This document shows, piece after piece, positions 53,698 through 64,000 of a stretch of 64,000 nucleotides of DNA. The notes below the pieces were generated by a model that worked only from the letters and a program-made list of their open reading frames with translations, was not told where the DNA came from and made no database searches. Origin of the DNA: Telopea speciosissima (Eukaryota > Streptophyta > Magnoliopsida > Proteales > Proteaceae); the NCBI RefSeq assembly GCF_018873765.1, contig NC_057922.1, positions 39,948,321-40,012,320 of the forward strand, in the 5' to 3' direction. The translations under genes were made by a program, and so were the position numbers. How positions within the stretch are numbered: the stretch's first letter is position 1; every line of letters begins with the position of its first letter.

Positions 53698-56165
53698 ATG
53701 GCTTCAATCAATCTTCCTCTTCTTCTTCTCCTACTCAATCTCCTTCTAATGCTTCCTTCCTTCCATGCTAACCCACAAGAAGGAAATTTAGGAAATGGGT
53801 TTATCCAAGATTTGATCATTCAAGCTTGTGCCAACACCACTAACCATCAATCTTGCCTTTCCAACCTTCAAGCTGAACTTGTCCACACGGGTAAGGGTAG
53901 CCCAAATTCTGTCCTTCGTGCAGGGATCAGTGCTACCTTGACCCAAGTAAATCGTGCCATATCAATGATCACTAAAGTTAGTACCTTATCAGTGGATCCC
54001 CGTGAACAAATGGCCGTGGAGGACTGCAAAGAGCTGCTCGATTTCTCCGTATCAGAGCTATCGTGGTCGTTATCGGATATGCGAAACATCCGATCAACCA
54101 ACCCGAGCAGTCACAACCCTCAAGGTAACTTCAAAGCATGGCTTAGTGCTGCTCTCACTAACCAAGACACATGCCTTGAAGGCTTCGAGGGTACTAATGG
54201 TCACATTAGAGATTACATGGAGGGGAGCTTACAACAAGTCTCACAACTCATCTCTAATCTTTTGGTTATGTATCATAAGATGCATAGTATACCTCTTACA
54301 CCACCAAGAGATGAAACACAGGAGAATGGGGAAGAATTGGTGTCTGGTTTCCCGAAATGGGTCACGGAGGAAGATCGAGAGCTTCTATTGGCAGCAAGGC
54401 CACATAGTAGGAGAATAGATGTGGTAGTAGCCTTGGATGGGAGTGGGCACTATAGATCGATCACAGAGGCAGTGATGGAAGCTCCTAATTACAGTGGAAG
54501 GAGGTATGTTATCCATGTGAGGAAGGGAGTTTACAGAGAGAACTTGGATTTGAAGAAGAAGAAGACCAATATTTCGCTTTTGGGAGATGGGATTGGAGCC
54601 ACTGTTATCACTGGCGCTCGTAATTTCATGCAAGGTTATACAACTTTTCGAACACCTACCATTGGTAAGTCCTTCAACTTAGATATTTACAAAATTTATT
54701 TTTTTATTGGGCAAGAGATTGCTGTCAAGTTGCATGGCCTCTACACGAGCATGGTGGTCAATGTGAGAGCATATATCAACATGAATGGGGTTTTTTTATT
54801 TCATGGGAGGTGGGTATGTAGTAATTTCACAGGAAGCAATTTTCTGTTCGGGAATGTGGCTTGCACCAGCACTCTCATGTGTCTATCTCTCTCCTCCTCA
54901 AAACATCAAGGCAAAGGTGTCTTTTCATATGGAGAAGAGAGACATAGACTCATGGGAGTGTTAATCCAATTTGGATCCTCTACTGTCGAGCTGCCAGGCA
55001 GGACCCTACTGCCAAGACACAGCAAGACGGGGAATGACTGCCTTACCCCCACTCGGGCAAGGCGTTCGGGCAAGGGAGCAAGGGGGCAAGGGTAAGGCGG
55101 TCATTCCCTACCTTGATGTGTCTTGGCAGTAGGGTCCTGTCAGGCAGCTCGGTAGTAGAGGATCAGGTTCCCTCACACTCTACTCTGCAAAGTCCAAAAT
55201 ATCCTATGGAGACGATAATTTTCGAGTCCGGTGAATCTTCACGTACTTGAACGACTCACAACCGTTCAAATGGAATATTCTCACAGATTAGATTCCATCT
55301 GAATGACTATGAGTCGTTCACATATGCTCACATACGTGAAAATGATTCCCCGCTCACATAGCACTCTGGTTAAGAGATTCTCTCAAAAAAAAGGGGGTCA
55401 GATAAATATATGGGGGAAAAAAATTCAACAAATCATCAGTTGATCGTTACTTCTGACTTTAAGATCCCATTGTATTTTTGGTGGGGTTTTGCAGCGGTTT
55501 CTGGACGGGGTTTCATAGCAAAGGACATGACGTTCCGTAACACGGCAGGACCAGAGAACCATCAAGCGGTGGCTCTCCGAGTTGACTCAGACCTCTCAGC
55601 CTTCTACCGGTGCAGCATGGAAGGTTACCAAGACACACTCTACTCCCACTCACTCCGTCAATTCTACAGAGAATGCAACATCTACGGCACCATCGACTTC
55701 ATATTCGGGAACGGACAAGCAGTGTTTCAGGAATGCAAGATCTTCACCAGGAAACCCTTACCACTACAGAAGGTGACCATCACTGCCCAAGGAAGGAAAG
55801 ACCCACACCAGAGCACTGGATTCTCCATACAACACAGTGAGGTTCTGGCTACGTATCCCACTTACTTAGGGAGGCCATGGAAATTGTACTCTAGAACTGT
55901 ATACATGAATACGTTCATGAGTTATCAGGTTCAGCCACGAGGTTGGCTGGAATGGTTGGGGAATTTCGCATTGGATACATTGTATTACGGGGAATACAAT
56001 AACTATGGACCCGGTGCGGGGTTGGGTGGACGAGTGAGATGGCCAGGTTTTCACATCATTAAGGATGCTGCCACTGCTAGTTTCTTCACAGTTGAGCGTT
56101 TCATCGACGGGCTCCGATGGTTGCCATCCACTGGTATTACTTTTACTCTCGGTTTAACCGAATAA
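53698..56165 (+). CDS. Pectin methylesterase, type I (PMEI-PME), two exons
   Basis: Exon 1 is 53698-54664 and exon 2 is 55495-56165, joined at attg|gtaagt ... tttgcag|cggtttc, giving 545 residues with no stops. Residues 1-24 are a signal peptide (leucine run ending SFHA). About 33-190 is a pectinesterase-inhibitor domain with conserved cysteines ([24 protein letters not shown]). The catalytic domain starts near 245. All key residues are present: Q346 (QAVALR), Q368 and D369 (QDTLY), D390 (DFIFGN), R449 and W451 (LGRPWK). The family removes methyl groups from cell-wall homogalacturonan after secretion, and the inhibitor domain is normally cleaved off. The usual basic RRLL-type cleavage site is DRELL here. 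The intron carries two MITEs. It is the only apparently intact gene in the window. Confidence 0.95.
54831..54966 (+). mobile_element. MITE-A copy 3 inside the intron
   Basis: 'tctgttcgggaatgtggctt', 'cagcactctcatgtgtctat' and 'gtgtcttttcatatgg' match the copies at 363 and 7140. The right end is cut where MITE-C begins. Confidence 0.8.
54975..55164 (+). mobile_element. MITE-C, long hairpin inside the intron
   Basis: The left arm (54975-55050, 'gatcctctactgtcgagctg') and right arm (55083-55164, ending 'agctcggtagtagaggatc') are inverted copies over ~76-82 bp, with a ~32-bp loop. Paired blocks include 'aggaccctactgccaagaca' and its complement. It is a foldback element that would form a stable hairpin in the pre-mRNA. 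Confidence 0.9.
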
Positions 56166-56282
56166 CTATCTCTCTTTCTCTAATTAGAAAGTCATTATAT
56201 TTATGTAATGTACAACAGTTTGACCTATTTATACTTCCGTGTAATCGGTGATGAAAATTTATAATCTTGATACGATATTCTG

Positions 56283-56288
56283 AATAAA
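56283..56288 (+). terminator. Candidate polyadenylation signal
   Basis: AATAAA lies 118 bp after the stop codon, in AT-rich sequence that also contains TGTA motifs. It fits a plant near-upstream element for the pectin methylesterase transcript. Confidence 0.5.
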
Positions 56289-57406
56289 TTGATTTTTCAC
56301 AGGCTCAAGCACATTTATATTATGTGGAGTATGACATCTCTTAAGAAATAAAATAAAAGGGTAGTTATTGGTGTCAAAAAATTTGTAACATTTTTAAAGT
56401 CACAAGAGAAAATTATCTTTGGCCATTGTGACTTGCGAGTGGGGATTTTTTCGCGCAAGGAAAATTGCCATTACTTACACCCCATTTTCCGCCTTGTGCG
56501 TGTTACAGTCCGCCTTGTGCGTGTTTGAAGCAGCATTTCTCCCCACTGAGAGCGAAAGACCTCTGACCTTACAGTCATGGCGCCGTTTGATGAAGAGTTT
56601 TTGGAAGCATTTGTGGACCCTTTGATATGTCATCTCTTCATTGTAGCCCTCCTATTTGCCTACTTCTGCCTTGAGATGTTTGGAGCACTCATCTTCCTTC
56701 TCGAGTTTCTTCTGTGAGTCTGTACCTCGCTCTGCTACCCTGTTCTTTCCCTTTCTCCCCCTCCACTCATAATCCCTTCCTTGATTGAGTCTGCGCTGGG
56801 TCCTTTCATTCTGCTAGTCCCTGGCTCTTCTCCCCCGTTCCTTCTCCCCTATACCCAGAGCTGGTAGCAGCACTCTGAGCGTGCTCTGCTCGGGTCCTTC
56901 ACTTTTTCTCACTCCCTGACCTGCTTTGTCCGGTGTTTGTGACCTTCGTTTTCCTGGGTCCTCTCCCCCTCTAATGGAGTCCAACCCTGAAACCCCTCCT
57001 ACAAACCTCACACTCTCTCTCCCTCCACCATCCCACCCCACCCCCACCAGTCTCTCCGGCCCAACAGAACTCTCGCCCAGCCACACATGAAGACATTGCT
57101 TCAGATTCCAATGATGAGGTTTTTATTGACGCAGCGACTGAAGCGAAAGCCTCCCACCAATGGAAGAACTCGTTAGTCGGTTATGTTCTTGCAGGGAAAC
57201 CATATCGGAAATAGGCCGTTTATGAGGGCTTGTTAACTACCTGGAATGCCAGACATCGGGAGGAGGTCTCCCCCATACAAGACAGGCTCTTCTTGTTCCA
57301 GTTCCAGCACGCAATGGCTAAAGCGAATGTTCTTCGGGAAAGCCCCTGGTCGGTCTCAGGGAACCTCTTGGTTCTGGAGGAATGGAACCCAGAACAGATA
57401 TGGGCT

Positions 57407-58130
57407 TGATACATCCAAGATTCACCGGACCAATCAGCGGCTGCCACGTGTCACCGAACGACCCGCTCCAGAACCAAGGAGAACCAACCGAGGGTCCCAC
57501 CCGGGCGCGGCCTCTCACCAGGGCGCGGCCTCTCACCAGGGCGCAGCCTCTCACTCAGGCGGGCCTGCACCCAGGCGCGGTCTCTCACCCAGGCGCGGCC
57601 TGCACCCAGGCGCAGCAACGTGGACCCAGACGTGATGTACACGGACATCGGGGCTACTCGTCTATGACCCAATCGTGTCACTACAGACTCATGTCACCAC
57701 CAGGACTCTAGGCCACCGCTTAGAAGTCACATCACCCAGACGGATTCAAGCACCAATGACGTTATCACCACACGCAGGTATCTATCTACCAAGGATCTTG
57801 ATACCACCAGGATACTCCCTCCTGCGGGGAGATGGCCAATCAGGATAGAGCCCCGTTACCCAGGGCCTCTATCCACTCAACGGCACAATCGCCATCAAAC
57901 TGGGACTCTCCACACCGCCATACACTACTATAAAAGGCAAGGTACACAACCCCATTGGGGGACATTTGAACTCATATTGAATAATCACTATTCATCTGTT
58001 TGCTCAGGAGATCTAACTTTGGCATCGGAGAGCCCTAGGCCGGGACCACACTGATTCTCTCTGTTGACCCTTTGGTCCACTTGCAGGTGACAGCACTCGC
58101 AGGACCACTCGATGATTTCTTGACACAACA
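57407..58130 (+). mobile_element. Solo LTR (family 2) inside LINE-A ORF1
   Basis: This runs from TGATACATCC to TTGACACAACA and is 724 bp. It is flanked by 'gggct' and 'gggcc' (one mismatch) as a 5-bp target duplication. DUF4283 coding resumes in frame directly after it. It shares 'gatctaactttggcatcgga' and 'ctctccacaccgccatac' with the Gypsy 5' LTR at 41287-41890, so it is the same family. A TATA-like 'actactataaaaggcaagg' lies at 57926. Confidence 0.92.
57509..57616 (+). repeat. GC-rich ~18-bp minisatellite in the solo LTR
   Basis: Five to six units of the type 'cagggcgcggcctctcac' occur, some as 'caggcgcggcctgcaccc'. The related LTR at 41287-41890 lacks it, which explains about 110 bp of the length difference. 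Its high GC content contrasts strongly with the AT-rich surroundings. Confidence 0.88.
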
Positions 58131-59503
58131 GGGCCTTCAACCAATGTGATTTCTGGGTACAACTTTTCACGGTGCCGCTGGATCTCTGTGAAGCTGAAGT
58201 GATGCTAAAGCTTACAAGTAAGATTGGCACTCCTTGCACCATTATGCTGATAGAGGGTCAAAGATTTGGGGAACGAGTGAACTTCGTGCAGGAAAGAATT
58301 TCAGTGGATATTCACAAACCCTTAAGGAGCGCCATCTCAATCAAGTGTAACCACGGTGGGAAATCGAGTATTGAGGTAAGGTTCGAGAGACTACCTCTTT
58401 TCTGTTACTTCTGTGGTCTACTGGGGCACGATGACATGAGGTGTACTACCATGTTTGAGGAATTGGAGTTACATAGAAGTATCCATGGCTGCAAGCCCGA
58501 AATAGATTGTGATGCCCTTCCCAAGGCTAGGTGTGGTACTAACATCAGAGGCACGGTACCTGATGATAGGCTCATCTAGAAAGCTGTCGTAATATTCCAG
58601 AGCAGTGACTCTCCTCAGAGTAATCCGACTACTGGTGTGATGGAAGATGACCGAAACCCTAATCCCTTAGCCAAGCTAGCCAGTGTCAGTATGACTGCCA
58701 ATTCACCTGCCACAAGTCATTCTACCCAGGAGACACCCCAAGTGGGCGTTATGGTAGGGACCACACAAATAGCTGCCCAACCTCAGCATCATAATACTCA
58801 TTTTGTCCCTGTGGCGCCAGCCAATTCACTACCCAACAACTCAGCCATAGCCCCTTTCCTCCCTTCATCCAGCCCCACTTCTAATCATCAGCAGGCCCAT
58901 GATCCGATACCTGTCACCCAGATCCCCATACCCCCCTCCCTCCACGCATATCTCCAACAACGGCCTGACCATCAGGAGGCAATACTATCATTGCTGAACC
59001 ACATGTCAATGGTCTCCTTATCCGGGGCCCACTCCATCACTACTCCCCAAGCCAACCCAATCACTCTTGCACTACCATTAGCCAAAGTCTGGCCCACCTA
59101 CCCAGAGACCCCATTTGATCGAACCTCCCTCAACCTTCTCCCTACCAATCCGCTGGGTCTTAGCAACATCCACCCTCTCCCACCAATTCAACCCCAGAAC
59201 CAAATATCTCCCACTGATAACCAGTACATCTCTGCTGCTATCCCTCACTCCAGTGGCATGCTGACCCACGCTGTGTATCAGGCGCACCCACAACCTATCC
59301 CCTTTCAGGCCTAGATCCAAGATTCCCAACAACCACCAATCCCAGCCTAAACGTGCTAGACATGAAGAAGACAGTGCTGAGGCATCGTCTATGACGCTTC
59401 AGATCTCAGAGCAGGACCATGGAAGCCACCACCATCATCTTGAGGGACATTTTTTATCAGCTGGACCCGTGGAGACTGGGGTTTATCAGTCCCACGGGTC
59501 AGA

Positions 59504-62500
59504 ATGAGAATTATGAGTTGGAATTGCGGGGGTTTGGGGAGCCCCCGGTCAGTTTGGATTCTTCAAAATCTCTCCAAGGAGGATTAACCTAAAATATTAT
59601 TTTTGATAGAGACGAAATGTGACAAAGTGAAAATGGAGAAGATAAGGCAGAAGTTGAAGTTTCAGCATTGCATGGCGATCAATTCAGTGGGGGCTCCGGG
59701 GGGCCTAGCTCTCCTGTGGCATCATTATATAACTATCGATCCTCGGATTGTAGATAACAGGATTGTTGATGTTGAGGTATGTGTTACCCATGACCACAGA
59801 TTTTGGCTGTCGTGCGTTTACGGTGATCAAGTAAAGGAGAGAAGGCATCTTGTTTGGGATCGTTTGAAGACCATTGGGCAAAATCGCACTGAGCAATGGC
59901 TTTGTCTGGGGGATTTCAATTCCCATCTTGCGTGGTTTGAGAAGGAGGGAGGAACTAAATCCTGCTCTAGGGACTCCGTGCAGTTTCAAGACATGTTGAA
60001 CCATGCAAATCTCTTAGATTTGGGTTCCCAAGGGCCACTTTTCAAGTGGAATAACAGACGCAAGGGGACAGAGAACATATGAATCCGTTTGGATCAGGCC
60101 CTTGCTAATTCTGCATGGCTGATGAAGTATGAAGATTATGCTGTCTTTGTTCGCCCAACAATCTGGTTTGATCACAATCCTCTACTTGTGGATACTGAGG
60201 GTAGTAAGCCTAGGGGCACCAGGCCCTTCAGATTCAAAAAAATGTGGATGTGACACCCGCAATGTAAGGCACTGGTCTCTCAAGCTTGGTCTACCTCAGC
60301 CCACGGTGACTCTTCCACAGTGCTAGACACGTAGATGAGCAGATGCAGAGATGCCCTTAAAAAGTGGAACCGGGAGGAATTTGGTTTAGTTCATGAGAAT
60401 ATCAAAGCTCTTAAACTTCAACTAGCGATTGTGCAGGGGCAGCCAACCTCAAATTTCTCTCAGGACCAGGTAACCGAGCTTACACAAAGATTGGAAGAAG
60501 AATTGGAATGGGAGGAGATAATGTGGCATCAAAAATCCCGCATAGATTGGATCCAGCATGGAGACAAGAACTCTGCATTTTTCATGCCTCGACATTGCAA
60601 CGAAGGCAGAGTAACAGAATCCTTAAACTTAAGCTGGCCTCGAGGGATTGGTCTAGATCCGAGACTGAAGTGTGTAATGAACTTCTGAATTACTTCATTG
60701 GTGCGGTCCACTCTCAGGGAATTAACTCTGATGCCCTGGCTTAAGCACTGCATAATGTTCATCCAATGGTTTCTGAGGAGCTGAATATTGCTCTGTGCGT
60801 TGTTCCTACGTTGGAGGAAGTCCATCATGCTCTCGCGGATATGGGACCGTTAAAGTCGCCAGGACCAGAGGGTTTCCCTCCTCTCTTCTTTCAACAGTAT
60901 TGGCAGATTACGAAGGAGGACCTGTACCTGTGTGTGGTGGATTTCTTCTCGACCAGGCACATGCCGAAGGAGCTCAACAAAACATTTATATGCCTAGTCC
61001 CTAAAGTTCCCTCTCCTGAGTCTGCAGAGCACTTCCACCCCATTAGCTTGTGTGGGGTCCTTTCTAAGGTAATTTCCAAAATTATGGCCGAGAGACTCAA
61101 GGTAATGCTTTAAGGTATCATTTCTCCTAATCAATCAGCCTTTATTCCTGATAGACTGATTTCTGATAACGTTTTCATTGCTCATGAAATGTTCCACCAT
61201 ATTAAACATCAGAAAAAGGGGGGGGGGAAATTTCTTGGCTGTTAAGTTAGATATGAAAAAGGCTTATGATAGGATGGAATGGGTTTTTATAAGGGAATCC
61301 CTTTGTAGGCTGGGCTTTTGTAGTCAGTGGGTTAATATGGTGATGGATTGCATCTCTTCGGTCTCTTACACTCTTCTTGTCAATGGTTGTATAAAAGGTT
61401 CTTTCCCCCCCTCTAGGGGTATAATACAAGGGGATCCTCTTTCCCCCTTCATCTTTGTTCTTTGTTCTTAGGTTCTTAGTGCCATCATTGAGACAGCTGA
61501 ATCTACTCAACTAACAAGAGGAATTAAAGTCAGAAATCGTGCCCCAAGGATATCCCATCTGTTGTTTGCCGACAATGCTCTCCTCTTCTCAGAACTGAAG
61601 CTTAATGAGGTGGTCCATTTGAAGGGTTATCTGAACTTATATTACCAGGAGAGTAGGCAGGAGATAAATTTGAGGAAGTCGGGTCTAACTTTTAGTCCCA
61701 ACACCCCGCATCGGTTTAAACGTTGGTTCTCAAGGATTCTCAAAATACCCTATGGGGATGGTCCCTTGAAATATCTGGGTTTACCTTCCGAGATTGGGGT
61801 CTCAAAATCAGAAGTCTTTAAGGAGATTGCGAGTAAGACGTGCAAGAAAATCCAGGGGTGGAAAAATCAATTGCTTTCACAAGCTGGCCGAGAAGTTCTA
61901 ATTAAGTCAGTTGCCTGCTCCATGTCGAACTATGCAGCTTCACATTTTGCCCTTCCAGCCTCGGTCCATGACACAATCAGGAAAGGAGTTTGTAACTTCT
62001 ATTGGGGACAAAAGGAGGATGAAATGAAGGTTCATTGGATCTCCCGGAACTGGCTTTGTAGGTCTAAGGAAAGGGGTGGGCTTGGATTCCATGACCCTAT
62101 ACTTCATAATCGGGCGTTGTTGTCCAAAGTGGCGTGGAGATTGTTTCAGGAACCTGATTTGCTGTGGGCCAAGTTTATGAAGACAGAGTATTTTCCCAAC
62201 TCGGACTTCCTCCATGCGAAGCCGGGCCATAAGCCCTCTTGGGCCTGGAGGAGTGCTTTGGTGGGCCAGAAGGTGCTACTCGATGGTTTATGTTGGGATG
62301 TTGGTGATGGGGAGTGTATAGACATCTGGGAGAGCAATTGGATACCATCCAACCCGGATTTCAGGGTCACATCGTATCGCCCTATCAGCTGTGATGTCCT
62401 TATGGTATCTGATCTTATCGATGGGCCTAATAGGACTTGGGGACTAGACCTCTTGGACCGCTATTTCAACTCTGTCGATAAAAAGAAAATTCTGAAGATC

Positions 62501-63655
62501 AAGCTAAGCATCATCCCCAGAGCGGATAGGCTTATGTGGGGCACCTCCAGGAATGGCCTCTTCTCAACAAAAGCTGCATACCATTTCTTATCTAATCAAA
62601 GAGACCATTTGGCCACAAATCACGGGTCGTCTTCTCGAGTGCACAGCTGGGAAAATGTTCCTTCGAAAGTTTGGAAGCTGATCTAGAACTGTAAATCCGT
62701 CCCGAAGATTAAATCATTCCTTTGGAGGGTATGCGCCAACGGGATTGCTTTAGGGGAGAACAACCACTCTCGTCGCAGTGTTCCAGATCCTTCCTGCAGG
62801 GGGTGTGGCTGTTTGGTTGAATCTGCGGATCATATACTTCTCAGCTGCCCTTTCGCTAGGGCAGTATGGTTTGGTTGCAATCTGTCTTTTGTGGTCCCTA
62901 ATCACGACAACCCTTCCATAGTCGAATGGCTTTCAAAATGGGACATGCTTCAATTTCCGACCAAAGCTAAAAGACGGGAGGTTCTTTCTCTATGCTCTTT
63001 CATCTGCTGGCATCTCTGGTCTGCCAGAAATGACCTGGTGTTTGGGCAGTCGAGGTGGTCTCCACAAGAGGTGTTTTCTAAAGCCCAGGTGGCCTTCGAG
63101 GAGTTCTGGACTACAACCCAACACCCTAATCCCAATCAGCCGGAGATGTTCCAGCCCTTACCTCCTAGGGGAGGTCAAGAAGGGGAGGATGGCGGGAGTT
63201 ATCGCACTCTCATTTTCTGTGATGTGGCTCTTTCGATAAATGGCGAAATGGGTGGTATTGGGCTATTTTTCAAGGACCACAAGGAAGCAGCCTTAGAAGC
63301 GATCTCGGATCCAGTCCCCTTCTCGGAGGTACTAGTAGGGGAAGCCTACACCATCAGATCTGGGCTGCTTCATGCTCAGGATAGGGGCTTCACTAATTTA
63401 CACCTCCACTCTGATAATGAATATCTTATTAAGTTACTTCTGGAAGATGAAGACCATAGGCATCCCCCGTCGTCGATCGTTCGTTTTGTGGCAAATATAC
63501 GGCACCTTATGTCAACCTTTGACTCGTGTGTATTTTCTTTTCTTTCTAGGGACTTTAATGGCATTGCCCATACCCTAGCCCGGAAGGCCCTCTCTTTAGC
63601 AAGTAAGACAAAGTGGCCTATTTCCAGTCCTTGGCTCCAGGAAGTTTGTTCCTGA
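59504..63655 (+). pseudogene. LINE-A ORF2 (endonuclease, RT, zf-RVT, RNase H)
   Basis: It starts at ATG 59504: 'MRIMSWNCGGLGSPRSVW', then 'LIETKCDKVKMEKIRQKL', 'RFWLSCVYGDQ', 'WLCLGDFNSHL' and 'IWFDHNPLL' (endonuclease). RT motifs are 'LKSPGPEGFPPLFFQQYW', 'LDMKKAYDRMEWVFIRES' and 'IIQGDPLSPFIFVLC'. The catalytic motif is 'LLFADNALLF', with the second aspartate changed to asparagine (about 61565-61580). The long frame 61562-62686 and then 62813-63655 cover zf-RVT and RNase H ('LHSDNEYLIK', 'ARKALSLASKTKW'). Stops or shifts occur near 59575, 60082, 60251, 61111, 61230, 61470 and 62686. Confidence 0.92.
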
Positions 63656-63711
63656 GCCTTGTGTGTTTCTTGCCTTCAATAAACTTAAGTTTTACCCACA
63701 AAAAAAAAAAA

Positions 63712-63880
63712 AGAGAAAATTATCTCTAGTTCTTTGTCCCGTCCAATTCGCTGGTGCCTCTAATAAAGGGAGGGGGTAGACCCTACCTGGGCAGCGTGTC
63801 TGGGCAGGGGTAGTTGTGCCCCCCTTGTTAGGGGCACTGGGGAACTAGGCCCGACAGGGAACTGGAGGGGATAAAGATCC
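63712..63880 (+). mobile_element. MITE-B copy 2
   Basis: It resembles 6640-6813, sharing 'acctgggcag' and 'ggggataaagatcca'. Its ends 'ctctagttctttgtc' and 'gacagggaactggag' are roughly inverted. LINE-A copy 2 inserted at its left edge, so the MITE is older than that LINE insertion. Confidence 0.7.
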
Positions 63881-64000
63881 AAGTCACCATCCATTTTTAT
63901 GCTTTTTCAAATCTAAATCATCCAACTCATAATAAGGAGAGTGTACAACATGGTTTTAGTAATCGGTATCAGATCATAAATCCCTAGTGTACAATGATGC

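Larger units (their letters stand above)
56974..59314 (+). pseudogene. LINE-A ORF1 (DUF4283, zinc knuckle, proline-rich tail)
   Basis: The first ATG (56974) opens 'MESNPETPPTNLTLSLPPP'. After a shift the DUF4283 core appears: 'WKNSLVGYVLAGKPY', 'LFLFQFQHAMAKANVL' and 'PWSVSGNLLVLEEW'. The core is split by the solo LTR at 57407 and continues at 58131 ('FWVQLFTVPLDLCEAE'). A CCHC knuckle follows ('LFCYFCGLLGHDDMRC'). A stop at 58579 precedes a proline/glutamine-rich tail (58637-59314). Its family role is RNA binding. It is broken by at least three stops or shifts besides the insert. Confidence 0.87.
56419..63711 (+). mobile_element. LINE-A copy 2, structurally full length
   Basis: It is flanked by a 15-bp repeat 'aagagaaaattatct' (56404-56418 and 63711-63725, the first A possibly shared with the tail). 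It has a CT-rich 5' leader, ORF1, ORF2 and a 3' end 'aataaacttaagttttaccc' followed by poly-A. It is interrupted by a solo LTR at 57407-58130. Without that insert it is about 6.57 kb. Both ORFs carry stops. The 5' end lies just downstream of the pectin methylesterase gene and it inserted into MITE-B. Confidence 0.94.

Noticed and set aside
54665-55095. Read-through of exon 1 into the intron as a truncated inhibitor-only protein
   Set aside because: The extension translates MITE sequence. A standard splice donor lies at 54665, although intron retention would produce it.
55410-55494. Separate start codon for exon 2 of the pectin methylesterase as its own gene
   Set aside because: The open frame upstream of 55495 is intronic. 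The GT/AG junction joins exon 1 in frame and gives the normal family length.

Overview
The window is nuclear DNA of a flowering plant. It has one intron-containing pectin methylesterase gene and plant-type LTR elements with the usual initiator-tRNA-Met primer sites. It also has plant L1-type LINEs with DUF4283 ORF1 and ORF2 carrying zf-RVT and RNase H, long AT-rich stretches and many microsatellites. The style suggests a woody eudicot or early-diverging angiosperm, but the species cannot be named from the sequence. Nearly everything else is transposon, or gene debris carried or broken by transposons.

Layout. 1-8 kb: a tandemly duplicated block (MITE plus an old LINE 3' end). One copy holds an inverted, 5'-truncated LINE (LINE-A copy 1), itself split by a 2.7-kb solo LTR with a perfect 5-bp target duplication. 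8.0-13.8 kb: a structurally full-length but decayed LINE-B with a 15-bp target duplication. 14.6-16.1 kb: a long-terminal-inverted-repeat element carrying a frameshifted CCCH zinc-finger gene. 19.5-20.3 kb: a cationic amino acid transporter pseudogene. 20.9-22.3 kb: a ~165-bp satellite-like array. 25-29 kb: a MITE pair and Gypsy LTR remnants. 29.5-30.9 kb: a second element whose terminal repeat belongs to the same family as the 14.6-kb one, this time carrying a D-2-hydroxyglutarate dehydrogenase fragment. 31-45 kb: LTR-element wreckage, comprising a plant-transposon-protein ORF, a 2.7-kb LTR with primer site, a Gypsy gag-pol cut in RNase H with its own 5' LTR, a spliced RGLG/copine-type pseudogene and a Copia gag-integrase piece. 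45.76-45.97 kb: a two-part (dimeric) SINE with a 14-bp target duplication. 47.3-48.9 kb: Copia RT-RNase H. 48.9-52 kb: LTR-like sequence.

52.6-56.3 kb holds the only apparently intact gene, a two-exon type I pectin methylesterase. Three ~215-bp direct repeats lie upstream and two hairpin MITEs sit in its intron. 56.4-63.7 kb is LINE-A copy 2, full length with a 15-bp target duplication and interrupted by a 724-bp solo LTR of the same family as the Gypsy element at 37-42 kb.

The genes do not form a pathway. The biology is that of a nested-insertion region in which at least four host genes survive only as fragments. The strongest novel signals are the gene-capturing long-TIR family (two members, two different host genes), the dimeric SINE, and LTRs that carry arrays of ~73-bp self-complementary units at the same internal offset despite unlike unit sequences.
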